A stretch of DNA of 56,921 bases, from assembly GCA_947466085.1 (NCBI GenBank), contig CANIEC010000009.1:1-56921 (forward strand), given 5' to 3'. Made by a program: the position numbers and the translations under genes. The notes under the pieces are model-generated. The model saw only the letters and a list, made by a program, of their open reading frames with translations. It had not been told where the DNA came from and did no database searches. Below are positions 1 through 10,297 of the stretch, piece after piece (the stretch's first letter is position 1; each line of letters opens with the position of its first letter). The stretch comes from Rhodospirillales bacterium (lineage in GTDB: Bacteria > Pseudomonadota > Alphaproteobacteria > Reyranellales > Reyranellaceae).

Positions 1-356
1 ATCGCCTTCATGGACCTGGTGCCCTTTACCCACGCCCTGTCCGGCCCGCTGCCGTTCCCCATTCGCAAGAGGGTCGAGCTTGCCCGCGCGCTGGCCTCGA
101 GCCCCAAGCTGCTGCTGCTCGACGAGCCGGCGGCCGGACTGAACCACGAAGAGATCGAGGTGCTGAAGGGGCAGATCAAGCGTGTCCGCGACCTGCAGAA
201 CGTCACCGTGCTGCTCGTCGAGCATCACATGAGTCTGGTCATGTCGGTGTCGGACAAGGTGGTCGCGATCGATTTCGGAAGGAAGATCGCCGACGGCACG
301 CCCGCTGAAGTACAGCGCGATCCGGAAGTGATCCGCGCCTACCTGGGGACTGCGTG

Positions 357-357
<1 letters not shown>
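1..357 (+). CDS. livG: Branched-chain amino acid-type ABC transporter ATPase (LivG-like), 3' fragment
   Basis: The reading frame is open at the left edge, so only the last 118 residues are present. They hold the C-terminal half of an ABC ATPase: a family-typical degenerate signature region (LPFPIRKRVELARAL), Walker B with catalytic Glu (LLLLDEP), the D-loop Gly-Leu-Asn, and the switch His in VEHH. The ending (GTPAEVQRDPEVIRAYLG) is the usual LivG tail. It would energise uptake of a branched-chain amino acid or a related amide or carboxylate together with the next four genes. Its TGA overlaps the next ATG as TGATG, which implies translational coupling. Substrate cannot be told from the sequence. 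Confidence 0.93.
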
Positions 358-1070
<713 letters not shown>

Positions 1071-1082
1071 GGCAGCCCCCCA

Positions 1083-1988
1083 ATGGAACAGTTACTTCAG
1101 CAATTCGCCTCGGGCCTCGCCAACGGCGCCATCTATGCCTGCGTGGCCCTCGCGCTGGTCATGATCTACGTTTCGACCGACCACATCAATTTCGCCCAGG
1201 GCGAGATGGCGATGTTCAGCACCTACATCTCCTGGCAGCTCATGAGCTGGGGGATGAGCTTCTGGGTCGCCTTCATCCTCACGGTGATGATCTCCTTCGC
1301 GATGGGCGTGCTCATCGAGCGGCTCATCCTCAGGCCGCTGCACAACGCGCCGGTCCTGTCGATCATCGTGGTGTTCATCGGTTTGCTCGCGATCTTCAAC
1401 TCGATGGCCGGCGCCTTCTGGAGCTACCTGATCAAGGAATTCCCCTCGCCGTTTCCGAAGAGCGAATTCGGCATTGCCGGCGTGATCGGGGCCCATCAGC
1501 TGGGCGTTGTCCTGGTCACGTTGATCGTGCTAGGGCTCCTGTTCGTGTTCTTCCGCTACACGCCACTCGGCCTCGCCATGCGCGCGGCGGCGCAGAACCC
1601 GCAGATGGCGCGGCTGGTCGGCGTCCGTGTCGACTGGATGCTGGCGCTGGGCTGGGGGCTGGCGGCGTCGGTGGGCGCTGTGGCGGGCATCATGGTCGCC
1701 CACATCGTCTATCTCGAGCCCAACATGATGGGCGGCATCCTGCTCTACGCCTTCGCGAGCGCGCTGGTCGGTGGCATCTCCAATCCTGCGGGTGCGGTGG
1801 CCGGTGGCTTCATCGTCGGCATCCTCGAGAACATGGTGGCCTATGCCGGCAACCAGATCGAGAAGGCGACCGGTGTCTATATCATCGGCAACGGCGAGAA
1901 GCTCACGGTGGCGCTGATCATCGTCATTTTCGTCCTGACGGTCAGACCCGCCGGCCTGTTCGGCCGCGTCGTCGTGCGGAGGGTCTGA
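1083..1988 (+). CDS. livH: Branched-chain amino acid-type ABC transporter permease (LivH-like)
   Basis: This is a 301-residue integral membrane protein with about eight hydrophobic segments. Its N-terminus (SGLANGAIYACVALALVMIY) and the following NFAQGEMAMF motif are diagnostic of LivH permeases. A conserved loop (AAAQNPQMARLVGV, around residues 166-180) resembles the ATPase-coupling loop. It starts 12 bases after livF and ends two bases before livM, so the genes are one operon. It should form the translocation pore with LivM. Confidence 0.95.
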   Translation: MEQLLQQFASGLANGAIYACVALALVMIYVSTDHINFAQGEMAMFSTYISWQLMSWGMSFWVAFILTVMISFAMGVLIERLILRPLHNAPVLSIIVVFIGLLAIFNSMAGAFWSYLIKEFPSPFPKSEFGIAGVIGAHQLGVVLVTLIVLGLLFVFFRYTPLGLAMRAAAQNPQMARLVGVRVDWMLALGWGLAASVGAVAGIMVAHIVYLEPNMMGGILLYAFASALVGGISNPAGAVAGGFIVGILENMVAYAGNQIEKATGVYIIGNGEKLTVALIIVIFVLTVRPAGLFGRVVVRRV

Positions 1989-1990
1989 TC

Positions 1991-2998
1991 ATGGCCGCCT
2001 CGTCGAAGAAGTGGGTGCTGGGCATTATCGTGCTTGCGGTGCTGGTGCCGCTGCTGCAGCCGGTCTTTCCGGATGTCGTCTCCAACTACCGGCTGTTCCT
2101 GGTCAGCACGATGATCATCGCCGCGATCGCGGTGCTCGGGCTGAACCTGCTCACCGGATTCAACGGCCAGTTCTCGCTCGGCCACGGCGCCTTCTACGCT
2201 GTCGGCGCTTACACAGCCGCCATCCTAATGGACAAGCTGAACGTGCCCTATTGGGCGACGATCCCGGCGGCGGCCATCGTGTGCTTCATCGTCGGCTACC
2301 TGTTCGGTCTGCCGGCGCTCAAGCTCGAGGGGCACTATCTCGCGCTCGCGACCTTCGCGCTGGCGCTCGCGGTGCCGCAGATCCTGAAATACAAGTGGCT
2401 CGAGGGCCTGACCGGCGGCGTGCAGGGCATCGTGCTGATGAAGCCGGAAGTGCCCTTCGGCCTGCCGCTGAGCGAAGACCAATGGCTCTACTATTTCTGC
2501 CTTCTGGTCATGATCGTGCTGTTCTGGGGCGCAGCAAACCTGCTGAACAGCCGTAGTGGTCGCGCCATGATGGCGATCCGCGACCAGTACATGGCAGCCG
2601 ATACGATGGGCATCGACACGGCCCTCTACAAGACCGTCACCTTCGGCATCAGCGCCGCCTATACGGGCATCGCCGGCGCGCTGTCGGCCTGCGCGATCGC
2701 CTTCGTGGCGCCTGACAGCTTCGGCATCTTCCTGTCGATCAAGTTCCTGATCGGCCTCGTGGTGGGGGGAATCGGCTCGCTGCTCGGCTCGGTACTCGGC
2801 GGCATCTTCTACGTGCTGGTCGATAACTCGGCGCAGTCGCTGACCCAGTTCATCCGAAACGACCTCGGCCTGCCGTTCGACCTCTCGGCCTACACGGTCT
2901 TCGGCGTGCTGCTGATCGCCATCATCTACCTGATGCCGATGGGCATCGCCGGCGGGCTCTACATGGCCTACCGCAAGCTGCGGGGTGCACGGGCATAA
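1991..2998 (+). CDS. livM: Branched-chain amino acid-type ABC transporter permease (LivM-like)
   Basis: This 335-residue multi-pass membrane protein carries the LivM hallmarks LNLLTGFNGQFSLGHGAFYAVGAY (split here: LNLLTGFNGQ then FSLGHGAFYA) near residues 55-80 and the cytoplasmic coupling loop GRAMMAIRDQYMAADTMGI around residue 195. About nine to ten hydrophobic segments are visible, as expected. It partners with the LivH-like protein just upstream (two-base gap). A 100-base gap containing short hairpins separates it from the binding-protein gene. Confidence 0.95.
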   Translation: MAASSKKWVLGIIVLAVLVPLLQPVFPDVVSNYRLFLVSTMIIAAIAVLGLNLLTGFNGQFSLGHGAFYAVGAYTAAILMDKLNVPYWATIPAAAIVCFIVGYLFGLPALKLEGHYLALATFALALAVPQILKYKWLEGLTGGVQGIVLMKPEVPFGLPLSEDQWLYYFCLLVMIVLFWGAANLLNSRSGRAMMAIRDQYMAADTMGIDTALYKTVTFGISAAYTGIAGALSACAIAFVAPDSFGIFLSIKFLIGLVVGGIGSLLGSVLGGIFYVLVDNSAQSLTQFIRNDLGLPFDLSAYTVFGVLLIAIIYLMPMGIAGGLYMAYRKLRGARA

Positions 2999-3016
2999 AC
3001 CGGACCCTGTTCGTCT

Positions 3017-3044
3017 GAAAGTCGCCCGAAGGCGGCCTTCTTTC
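3017..3044 (+). terminator. Possible weak attenuator hairpins between livM and the binding-protein gene
   Basis: Two mutually exclusive short stems can form here: CGCC/GGCG (3023-3026 with 3031-3034), flanked by GAAAG/CTTTC, or GAAGG/CCTTC (3028-3032 with 3036-3040) followed by three T. Such stems between permease and binding-protein genes often set different expression levels. The stems are short and no experiment supports them, so this is tentative. Confidence 0.3.
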
Positions 3045-3098
3045 TGGCCTGAATTCGGACGAAGCTCCGGCAGGCTTTAGTCACTTGGGAGGAAAGAA

Positions 3099-4316
3099 AT
3101 GCGTACAAGCAGGCGTGGTTTCGTAGCGGGTGCGTCGGCATTCGCGGTTCTGGGCACAAAGTCGGCCTTCGCGCAGAAGAAGTACGACGACGGCGCGACC
3201 GACAAGGAAATCAAGCTCGGCCATACCGGCCCCTATAGCGGCCCGGCGTCGTCCTACGGCCAGATCGGCAAGACGATCGAGGCGTTCTTCAAGTCGGTGA
3301 ACGAGGCCGGTGGCGTCAACGGCCGCAAGATCAACTTCATCACGCGCGACGACGGCTACTCGCCGCCGAAGATGGTCGAGCTGGTGCGCCAGCTCGTCGA
3401 GCAGGACAAGGTCCTCTGCCTGTTCAACACGCTGGGTACGCCGACCAACACGGCGATCCATCGCTACATGAACCAGAAGAAGGTGCCGCAGCTCTACGTC
3501 GCCACCGGCGCGTCGAAGTGGGGCAAGCCCAAGGAGTTCCCGTGGACGATGGGCTTCCAGCCCGACTACCACACCGAGGGCGTCGTCTACGCCAAGCACA
3601 TCCTGGCCAACGTCAAGGACGCCAAGATCGGCGTGCTGATGCAGAACGACGACTACGGCAAGGACTACTACGAAGGCTTCCGCGACGGCCTGGGCAAGGA
3701 GACCGGCAAGATCGTCAAGCACGTGACCTTCGAGGTCACGGATCCGACGGTCGACAGCCAGGTGATCCAGCTCAAGGATTCCGGCGCCAACGTATTCTTC
3801 AACATCGCGACGCCGAAGGCTGCTGCCCAGGCGATCCGCAAGTCGGCCGACATCGGCTGGAAGCCGGCACAGTACCTCAACAACGTGTCCGCCTCGGTGG
3901 GCTCGGTGATGAAGCCGGCCGGCCTCGAGAACAGCCAGGGCATCATCACGGCGCAGTATCTCAAGGACCCCACGGACAAGCAGTGGGAGAATACCGACGA
4001 CTTCAAGGCCTGGGTCGCCTGGATGGACAAGTGGATGCCGGGCGCCAACAAGGCGGACGCCAACCACGTGTTCGGCTACGCCGTCTCCAACCTGATGCTC
4101 GAGACGCTCAAGAAGTGCGGCGACACGCTGACGCGCGAGAACGTCATGAAGCAGGCCGCCAACTTCCAGAAGTACAAGCTGCCGCTGCTGCTGCCGGGCA
4201 TCACGATCAACACCAGCCCGACAGACTACTACCCGATCCAGTCGGTGCAGCTCGCGCGCTTCAAGGGCGAGACCTGGGATCTGTTCGGCGACGTCATGTC
4301 GGCCGAAGGTTCCTGA
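3099..4316 (+). CDS. Periplasmic substrate-binding protein of the Liv-type ABC importer
   Basis: This 405-residue type I periplasmic binding protein (Leu/Ile/Val-binding, Peripla_BP_6 family) has a Tat-like signal: the twin Arg is in SRRGFV at residues 4-9, followed by a hydrophobic stretch and an AFAQ cleavage region near residue 26. The mature part begins with the family motif IKLGHTGPYSGPASSYG. A strong GGGAGG site (3087-3092) precedes ATG 3099. It would deliver the ligand to the LivHM/LivGF complex encoded upstream. The family includes binders of branched-chain amino acids, amides, urea and aromatic acids, so the ligand is not assigned. Confidence 0.92.
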   Translation: MRTSRRGFVAGASAFAVLGTKSAFAQKKYDDGATDKEIKLGHTGPYSGPASSYGQIGKTIEAFFKSVNEAGGVNGRKINFITRDDGYSPPKMVELVRQLVEQDKVLCLFNTLGTPTNTAIHRYMNQKKVPQLYVATGASKWGKPKEFPWTMGFQPDYHTEGVVYAKHILANVKDAKIGVLMQNDDYGKDYYEGFRDGLGKETGKIVKHVTFEVTDPTVDSQVIQLKDSGANVFFNIATPKAAAQAIRKSADIGWKPAQYLNNVSASVGSVMKPAGLENSQGIITAQYLKDPTDKQWENTDDFKAWVAWMDKWMPGANKADANHVFGYAVSNLMLETLKKCGDTLTRENVMKQAANFQKYKLPLLLPGITINTSPTDYYPIQSVQLARFKGETWDLFGDVMSAEGS

Positions 4317-4340
4317 GTATCCGAGCTACGGATGAACGAA

Positions 4341-4369
4341 GGCCGCCGGCATCTCCCGGCGGCCTTTTT
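4341..4369 (+). terminator. Rho-independent terminator of the liv-type operon
   Basis: A perfect 9-bp GC stem (GGCCGCCGG at 4341-4349 with CCGGCGGCC at 4356-4364) closes a six-base loop and is followed by five T. It lies 25 bases after the binding-protein stop codon and before a convergent gene, the expected place for the operon end. Confidence 0.9.
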
Positions 4370-4391
4370 CTTGCGCCGAAGTCGAAAATGG

Positions 4392-4880
4392 CTAGCGCTC
4401 AGCGGGCTTGCGCTGCAGCGCCTGTCGGCACTCCGCCGTGTCGATGCGGCCGTTCTTGTCGAGGTCGCAGCGCGTGAAATTGCGGTCGGCGCCGGCCATG
4501 AACTCCGTCAGGGTGACCACCCCGTCCTTGTCGGTGTCTAAGAGGAGGAAGTAGCCCGATTGCTGGCTGGCCTGACGGTCGGTCGGGAGAACGCTGTTGC
4601 CGACGGCAGGCGTGCGGGCAAACAGCTCGTCCTTTGTGAGCTTGCCGTCGCCGTTCGCATCGAGGCGCTTGAACCTCGCCTGTTGGCCGGTCTTCCATTC
4701 CTCGATCGTGACGGCACCGTCCTTGTTGGTATCGTAGCGCATGACGCCGCCGTCGACCCGCGCCGGTCGGTCCGAGGGTGCGGTGGGAGCCGGCTGGGGG
4801 GCGGCCGTGTCGCCGGGCGCGGCCAAGGCAGGGCCGGCCAGCATCAGCACGGCGGTTGCGAGCAGGGAAAGTCTCGGCAT
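4392..4880 (-). CDS. Secreted EF-hand calcium-binding protein
   Basis: This 162-residue protein starts with a Sec signal peptide (hydrophobic core LLATAVLMLAG, predicted cleavage after ALA near residue 20) and a Pro/Ala-rich linker. Four EF-hand loops follow: DTNKDGAVTIEE, DANGDGKLTKDE, DTDKDGVVTLTE and DLDKNGRIDTAE. Each has Asp at loop positions 1, 3 and 5 or close equivalents, and a terminal Glu. It should bind calcium in the periplasm or outside the cell. Its partner is unknown. It is divergent from the glutathione reductase gene across a 137-base gap. Confidence 0.85.
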   Translation of the reverse strand: MPRLSLLATAVLMLAGPALAAPGDTAAPQPAPTAPSDRPARVDGGVMRYDTNKDGAVTIEEWKTGQQARFKRLDANGDGKLTKDELFARTPAVGNSVLPTDRQASQQSGYFLLLDTDKDGVVTLTEFMAGADRNFTRCDLDKNGRIDTAECRQALQRKPAER

Positions 4881-5017
4881 TGTCTATCCTCTGGGTTGTA
4901 TCAGGATACGGCAATACACGCGCCATTTCCCTTACCGGCCCGTCTAGGCCCCGATATAGTCTGCCCGGCGACCGAATTGTGGCCGCGTTGAGGTTTTGTT
5001 CTCTCTGGGGATAACCC

Positions 5018-6412
5018 ATGGCGTATGATTACGATCTGTTTGTCATCGGCGCCGGCTCGGGCGGCGTGCGTGCTTCGCGAATCGCTGCAACCCACGGCGC
5101 GCGCGTCGGCATCTGCGAGGATTACCGCGTCGGCGGCACCTGCGTGATCCGCGGCTGCGTGCCGAAGAAGCTCCTGATGTACGGCTCGAAGTTCGCGCAC
5201 GAGTTCGAGGACGCGGCGGCTTTCGGCTGGACCGTCGCCCCGCCGACGCATTCCTGGGCGACGTTGCGCGACAACGTGAACAGGGAAGTCGACCGGCTGA
5301 ACGCGGTGTACCTGCGCCTGCTCGACGGGGCCGGCGTGAAACTGCACATGGGCCGTGGCCGCCTGATGGACCGCCACACCATCCAGGTGGGCGAGGAGAC
5401 GATCACCGCCGAGAAGATCCTGATCGCAACCGGCGGCCATCCGGTGATTCCCGCGATCCCCGGCCGCGAACTGGCGATCACGTCGAGCGAGGCCTTTCAT
5501 CTTCCCGAGTTGCCCAAGCACATCACCATCGTCGGTGCGGGCTACATTGCCGTCGAATTCGCCGGCATCTTCCACGGGCTCGGCGCCAAGGTCGACATCG
5601 TGCTGCGACGCGACCGAGTCCTGCGCGGATTCGACGACGAGTGCCGCACCTTCGTGCACGAGGCGCTGAAGGACAGCGGCATTCGCATGCGCACCGAGAT
5701 GGAGATCGCCCGCATCGTCGCCAAGGGCGCCGACGGCAAGAGCGGCCCGTTCGAGATCCACACCCCGATGGGCGGCATGTTCGAGACGGATTGCGTGATG
5801 TACGCGACCGGCCGCGCGCCCAACACGTCCGGCATCGGACTGGATAAGGCCGGCGTGCAGCTCAACAAGGCGGGCGCCATCGCGGTGGACGAATGGTCCA
5901 AGACGACCGCCGACAATATCTGGGCGGTGGGCGACGTCACCGACCGCATCAACCTCACGCCAGTCGCCCTCATGGAAGGCCACTGCTTCGCCGACACCGA
6001 GTTCGGCAAGAAGCCGCGCAAGGCCAACCACCACGATGTGCCGTCGGCGGTCTTCTGCCAGCCCGAGATGGCCAATGTCGGTCTGAGCGAGGAGCAGGCG
6101 AAGCTGCAGCTCGGCGATCTGCGGATTTACACAGCCGCATTCCGGCCGATGAAGTACACGGTCTCCGGGCGCCACCAGCGCACCTTCATGAAGCTGATCG
6201 TCGAGGCGTCGACCGACCGGGTGGTCGGCATCCACATGGTGGGAGACGACGCGGCCGAGCTGATCCAGGGCCTGGCGGTCGCCATGAAGGCGGGCGCGAC
6301 CAAGGCCCACTTCGACGCCACCGTGGGTATCCACCCGACCGCCGGCGAGGAGTTCGTTACCATGCGCACGGCGCGGGCGGACTCGGCGCCGACCCGGGCA
6401 GCCGCGGAGTAG
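5018..6412 (+). CDS. gor: Glutathione-disulfide reductase
   Basis: This 464-residue cytoplasmic flavoenzyme reduces glutathione disulfide with NADPH. It shows the FAD Rossmann motif GAGSGG (10-15), the redox disulfide C42-V-I-R-G-C47 within [13 protein letters not shown], a second dinucleotide fold ([14 protein letters not shown]), the FAD-contact motif WAVGDVTD, and the C-terminal catalytic His in HPTAGEEFV. That ending and GCVPKK favour glutathione reductase over dihydrolipoamide or mercuric reductase. It is monocistronic: a divergent gene lies upstream and a terminator follows directly. Confidence 0.92.
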   Translation: MAYDYDLFVIGAGSGGVRASRIAATHGARVGICEDYRVGGTCVIRGCVPKKLLMYGSKFAHEFEDAAAFGWTVAPPTHSWATLRDNVNREVDRLNAVYLRLLDGAGVKLHMGRGRLMDRHTIQVGEETITAEKILIATGGHPVIPAIPGRELAITSSEAFHLPELPKHITIVGAGYIAVEFAGIFHGLGAKVDIVLRRDRVLRGFDDECRTFVHEALKDSGIRMRTEMEIARIVAKGADGKSGPFEIHTPMGGMFETDCVMYATGRAPNTSGIGLDKAGVQLNKAGAIAVDEWSKTTADNIWAVGDVTDRINLTPVALMEGHCFADTEFGKKPRKANHHDVPSAVFCQPEMANVGLSEEQAKLQLGDLRIYTAAFRPMKYTVSGRHQRTFMKLIVEASTDRVVGIHMVGDDAAELIQGLAVAMKAGATKAHFDATVGIHPTAGEEFVTMRTARADSAPTRAAAE

Positions 6413-6418
6413 AACGGG

Positions 6419-6441
6419 ACCGGCCAGCCGGCTGGTTTTTT
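6419..6441 (+). terminator. Rho-independent terminator after gor
   Basis: ACCGGC (6419-6424) pairs with GCTGGT (6431-6436), including one G-U pair, around a six-base loop. Five further T follow. It starts seven bases after the gor stop codon. Confidence 0.75.
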
Positions 6442-6507
6442 ATCCACAGCACGTATAGGTTCACCCACCCCGCCGGCCCCTTTGGGCTGCGGGTCGAGGA
6501 GGAGTCG

Positions 6508-7956
6508 ATGACCGCGATCCAGGGTCAATCCAGGACCGATTCGCGGACGGCCGCAAAAGGGCAGTCCCGTAGTTCCAGTGTCGCCGACTGGTCGCTGACC
6601 AGCTGGCGCAGCCGGCCGGCCCTGCAGATGCCGGTCTATCCGGATGCGGCCGCACTGGCGAACGCCGAGGCGCGCCTGCGCCGCTATCCGCCGCTGGTCT
6701 TCGCCGGCGAGGCGCGGAAACTCAAGGCGTCGCTGGCCAAGATCGCCAACGGTGAGGCCTTTCTGTTGCAGGGCGGCGACTGCGCCGAGAGCTTCGCCGA
6801 CTTCACCGCCAACAACATCCGCGACACGTTCCGCGTGCTGCTGCAGATGGCCGTCGTGCTGACCTATGGCGCCGGCCTGCCGGTCGTGAAGGTCGGACGC
6901 ATGGCCGGCCAGTTCGCCAAGCCGCGCTCGTCCAATGTCGAGAAGGTGGGCGACGTCGAGCTGCCGTCCTATCGCGGCGACAACGTCAACGGCTTCGAGT
7001 TCACGGCCGCCGCGCGCCTGCCCGATCCGGAGCGCATGGTGCAGGCCTACAACCAGTCGGCTGCCACGCTCAACCTGCTGCGTGCCTTCGCCCAGGGCGG
7101 CTATGCCGACCTGCACGAGGTCAACCGCTGGAACCTCGACTTCGTGCGCAACTCGCCGGCCTCGGCACGCTACGAAGACCTCGCGGCGCGCCTGGACGAG
7201 ACGCTGAACTTCATGGCGGCCTGTGGCTTGAGTTCCGCGACGACACCGCAGATCGCCGAAACCGACTTCTTCACCAGCCACGAAGCGCTTCTGCTGCAGT
7301 ACGAGGAGGCGCTGACCCGCGTCGATTCGACTTCAGGCGAATGGTACGACTGCTCGGCCCACATGCTGTGGATCGGCGACCGCACGCGTCAGCCCGACGG
7401 CGCCCATGTCGAGTTCCTGCGCGGCGTGCGCAATCCGATCGGCTTCAAGGCCGGGCCGACATTGCCGACCGACGATCTGCTGCGCCTGATCGACACGCTG
7501 AATCCGTCGAACGAGGCGGGCCGCATCGTGATCATCGCCCGCATGGGCGCCGACAAGGTGGGCGACAAGCTGCCGGCGCTGGTCCGCGCCCTGAAGCGCG
7601 AGGGCCGCACGGTCGTGTGGTCGTGCGACCCGATGCACGGCAACACCGTCACCGCCTCGAACGGCCGCAAGACCCGCCATTTCGATGCGATCCTGCATGA
7701 GGTGAAGGAGTTTTTCGCCGTGCACCGCGCCGAGGGCACTCATCCCGGCGGCGTGCATTTCGAGATGACCGGCCAGGAAGTCACGGAGTGCATCGGCGGT
7801 TCGACGGACATCACCGTGGACAACCTCAACGAACGCTACGAGACGCAGTGCGACCCGCGGCTCAACGCCAGCCAGGTGCTGGAACTCGCCTTCCTGCTCG
7901 CCGAGCAGCTCAAGGCGGAGCGCCTGTCCGTCGCAAGGGCGCGCCCGGCCGTCTGA
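6508..7956 (+). CDS. aroG: 3-deoxy-7-phosphoheptulonate synthase, type II (class II DAHP synthase)
   Basis: This 482-residue enzyme condenses phosphoenolpyruvate and erythrose 4-phosphate in the first step of the shikimate pathway. The class II family is recognised from [11 protein letters not shown] (residues 86-96, with metal ligand Cys92), [20 protein letters not shown] and CDPMHGNT. A much longer open frame extends upstream into gor, but the real start is ATG 6508, which has a GAGGAGG ribosome site just before it. Residues 1-25 form a Ser/Thr/Arg-rich tail, as is often seen in this class. It is preceded by the gor terminator, so it has its own promoter. Confidence 0.93.
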   Translation: MTAIQGQSRTDSRTAAKGQSRSSSVADWSLTSWRSRPALQMPVYPDAAALANAEARLRRYPPLVFAGEARKLKASLAKIANGEAFLLQGGDCAESFADFTANNIRDTFRVLLQMAVVLTYGAGLPVVKVGRMAGQFAKPRSSNVEKVGDVELPSYRGDNVNGFEFTAAARLPDPERMVQAYNQSAATLNLLRAFAQGGYADLHEVNRWNLDFVRNSPASARYEDLAARLDETLNFMAACGLSSATTPQIAETDFFTSHEALLLQYEEALTRVDSTSGEWYDCSAHMLWIGDRTRQPDGAHVEFLRGVRNPIGFKAGPTLPTDDLLRLIDTLNPSNEAGRIVIIARMGADKVGDKLPALVRALKREGRTVVWSCDPMHGNTVTASNGRKTRHFDAILHEVKEFFAVHRAEGTHPGGVHFEMTGQEVTECIGGSTDITVDNLNERYETQCDPRLNASQVLELAFLLAEQLKAERLSVARARPAV

Positions 7957-7998
7957 CCGACGTCACCGGCTGAGCGCGCGAAAGCCCGGGGAGGGCCG

Positions 7999-9147
7999 AT
8001 GACGCATCCTGAGAACGGCGAGATCGAACGCTATACCGATCACTACTTCAATCGATCGAAGCAGGTGGTCGGCAAGTTCGGCGACTGCCAGGTCACCTAC
8101 GCGATCTTCATGCGGCGTCCGGTGGTGTTCGCGCCGCGTCTTGCGCTGGAGTGGCTGGAAGAAACCTGCCGCGCGCGCAAGGCGACGGTGGAACTCGACA
8201 TGCGCTACCGCGAGGGCAAGTGGGTCGGCGCCGGCGAACCGATGATGTACATCACCGGCTCGTTCTTCCATCTCGTCGATCTCGAGACGATCTTCCTGCA
8301 GAAGCTCGGCCCCGCCTGCGTGGCCGCCTACAATGCCTGGACCATGTGCGCGGACATGCCGAAGTCGGCCTTCCTCGCCATGGATGCGCGTCATTGTGCA
8401 GGCCAGGAGATGGCCGAGATGATGGCCTATGCCGCCTCGGTCGGCTCGGCGCGCGCCAAGCGCAAGGTCGGCGCCGTCGGCTTCATCGGCAATGCCACGC
8501 ACGCCACGGCCCACTACTTCGGTCGCGAGTACGGGCTGGGGACCATGCCGCACGCCCTGATCGGCTATGCCGGTTCGACCTTGCGTGCCGCCGAGATGTT
8601 CCACGAGACCTTTCCCACCGAGGGCATGACGGTCCTGGTCGACTATTTCGCGCGCGAGATTTCCGACTCGCTCGAAGTCTGCCGGCGCTTCCCCGAGCTG
8701 GCGGCCCAGGGAAACCTGTCGCTGCGTCTCGACACGACCGGCGGCCGTTACCTCGAGGGCCTCGATCCCGCCTCCTCCTATGCCGTGCTGGAGCGCTTCT
8801 CCCCGGAATCGATCCGTGGCTACCGGAGCGAAGAGGAACTGCGCTACCTCGTCGGCACCGGGGTGTCGGCGGCGGCGATCTTCCACCTGCGGGCCGAGCT
8901 CGACCGCAACGGCTTCGACAAGGTGAAGATCGTGGCGTCTTCCGGCTTCGGTCCGGCCAAGTGCCGCGTCATGGCCGAGGCCAAGGCGCCGATCGACGTC
9001 GTTGGCTCGGGTTCGTTCCTGCCATCCAACTGGTCCGAGACCTACGCCACCGCCGACATCGTCGAGTATGACGGCGAGAAGCGGGTGAAGATCGGACGCG
9101 AGTTCCTGCATCGCAACAGGCCGGCCGACGCGACCCGGCCGCTCTAG
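7999..9147 (+). CDS. pncB: Nicotinate phosphoribosyltransferase
   Basis: This 382-residue enzyme would form nicotinate mononucleotide from nicotinate and PRPP in the NAD salvage route. It resembles the nicotinate/nicotinamide phosphoribosyltransferase family in the substrate-side motif YTDHYFNRSKQVV near residue 13 and the C-terminal barrel motif ASSGFGPAKCRVMAEAKAPI with the phosphate-binding GVGS-like loop DVVGSGSFLP. The start ATG 7999 follows a GGGGAGGG site. The sequence belongs to the shorter branch of the family rather than the E. coli PncB type, so the symbol is by function. It is 30 bases upstream of a GST gene and probably co-transcribed with it. Confidence 0.8.
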   Translation: MTHPENGEIERYTDHYFNRSKQVVGKFGDCQVTYAIFMRRPVVFAPRLALEWLEETCRARKATVELDMRYREGKWVGAGEPMMYITGSFFHLVDLETIFLQKLGPACVAAYNAWTMCADMPKSAFLAMDARHCAGQEMAEMMAYAASVGSARAKRKVGAVGFIGNATHATAHYFGREYGLGTMPHALIGYAGSTLRAAEMFHETFPTEGMTVLVDYFAREISDSLEVCRRFPELAAQGNLSLRLDTTGGRYLEGLDPASSYAVLERFSPESIRGYRSEEELRYLVGTGVSAAAIFHLRAELDRNGFDKVKIVASSGFGPAKCRVMAEAKAPIDVVGSGSFLPSNWSETYATADIVEYDGEKRVKIGREFLHRNRPADATRPL

Positions 9148-9177
9148 CTTTCCCGTTCCGGCAATCCGAGGATCAAC

Positions 9178-9807
9178 ATGCTCAAGCTCTATTTCGCGCC
9201 TGGCGCCTGCTCGACGGCTTCGCATATCGGACTCGAGGAGAGCGGGGCGAAATACGACTCGCAGGCGCTGTCCTTCGCCAAGAGCGAGCAGCGGACGCCG
9301 GAGTACCTGAAGGTCAACCCGCGTGGCCGCGTGCCGGCGCTGGTCGTGGACGAGGGGACGATCGTCGAGAACACGGCGATCCTCGACTACGTCGCCACGA
9401 CGCACGCGCCGCATCTGATGCCGAAGGATCCGGTCCAGCGCGCCCGTGCTCTCTCGCTGATGGCCTGGTTCTCCAACGCGGTGCATCCGAACTTCACCCA
9501 TATCGGCCGGCCCGAGCGCTTCGCGACGGACGCCGCGGTGTTCGATCATCTCAAGGCGGTGGGTCGGGAAAATTTCCACGCCAACCTCAAGGAGATCGAC
9601 GGTCTCCTGGCCGGCAAGACCTGGATCCTGGGCGACGAGTTCTCGGTGGTCGACGGCTACGCGCTGGTCTTCTACGGCTGGGGCAAGCGCATCGGCCTGC
9701 CGGTGGCCGACCTGAAGAACTACACGGCCTGGAAGGACCGCATGCTGGCGCGTCCGGCCGTGAAGCGTGTGCTGGAGCGCGAGCAGAGCGTCCTGCTCGC
9801 CGCCTGA
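9178..9807 (+). CDS. Glutathione S-transferase family protein
   Basis: This 209-residue protein has the GST layout. An N-terminal thioredoxin-like domain starts MLKLYFAPGACS, the usual start of beta-class bacterial GSTs, with Cys/Ser near residues 11-13 as likely catalytic residues. It includes the cis-Pro motif RVPALVVDEG and the glutathione-contact ENTAIL. The all-alpha C-terminal domain holds the folding motif FSVVDGYAL. The substrate is unknown. It follows pncB by 30 bases. The next gene is convergent and only four bases away. Confidence 0.88.
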   Translation: MLKLYFAPGACSTASHIGLEESGAKYDSQALSFAKSEQRTPEYLKVNPRGRVPALVVDEGTIVENTAILDYVATTHAPHLMPKDPVQRARALSLMAWFSNAVHPNFTHIGRPERFATDAAVFDHLKAVGRENFHANLKEIDGLLAGKTWILGDEFSVVDGYALVFYGWGKRIGLPVADLKNYTAWKDRMLARPAVKRVLEREQSVLLAA

Positions 9808-9811
9808 TTCG

Positions 9812-10225
9812 TCAGCCGACGACGAAGCTCTGGTACATGAACTGGAGGTCGGCGCTTTCCTGCGGCGTGATCTCGCCGTCGAGGACGCGGCCCTCCCACG
9901 AACGCAGCTTGCGCTTGATGTCGACCGGCGTGCGCGGGCTCAGCAGCACCATGAAGAACTGCTCGTGCGGCGAGAGTTCGCGCTCGCGGCGATAGCCGAA
10001 CGGCCCGGCGCCGGGCGTGCGGGCCTGGGCCGGCTCCTGCGCCGCAGAGGAAGAGGGGGCGGCGACGCGCGGCAGGATGGCGTCGTCGATCACCTGATCC
10101 CAGGTGAGGCCCGCTTCCCGCACCATGGCCGAGGCGAGCTTGGCGGCGGCCAGCGCCTCCTGAGCGTGGCTGCTGTCGAGGATCTCGAGGACCTTGACCA
10201 GAGTATTGCGATTGAAGGTGGACAC
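9812..10225 (-). CDS. Conserved hypothetical protein, 137 residues
   Basis: I do not recognise this family. The protein is soluble and charged, starts at GTG 10225, and has a helical N-terminal half with alternating Leu/Ala and Lys/Glu. A Pro/Ala/Gln-rich linker sits at about residues 55-75. A C-terminal part contains LSPHEQFFMVLLSPRTPVD and ends LQFMYQSFVVG. The phrase about interval and region resembles small alphaproteobacterial proteins of unknown role. It is convergent with the GST gene and divergent from an MFS gene across a 72-base gap. Confidence 0.7.
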   Translation of the reverse strand: MSTFNRNTLVKVLEILDSSHAQEALAAAKLASAMVREAGLTWDQVIDDAILPRVAAPSSSAAQEPAQARTPGAGPFGYRRERELSPHEQFFMVLLSPRTPVDIKRKLRSWEGRVLDGEITPQESADLQFMYQSFVVG

Positions 10226-10297
10226 GTGCGTTCGGCGCCTTTGACTATCGCATGAGCAACGGGCACTAAGTGCCTACAACATATAGATGGATGTGCC

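Noticed and set aside
5893-6507. A possible 205-residue N-terminal extension of the DAHP synthase overlapping gor
   Set aside because: The extension is an off-frame reading of gor, and a strong ribosome site marks ATG 6508 after the gor terminator.
7963-9579. A 538-codon minus-strand open frame opposite pncB and the GST gene
   Set aside because: Low-complexity composition and full overlap with two recognised plus-strand genes mark it as a shadow frame.
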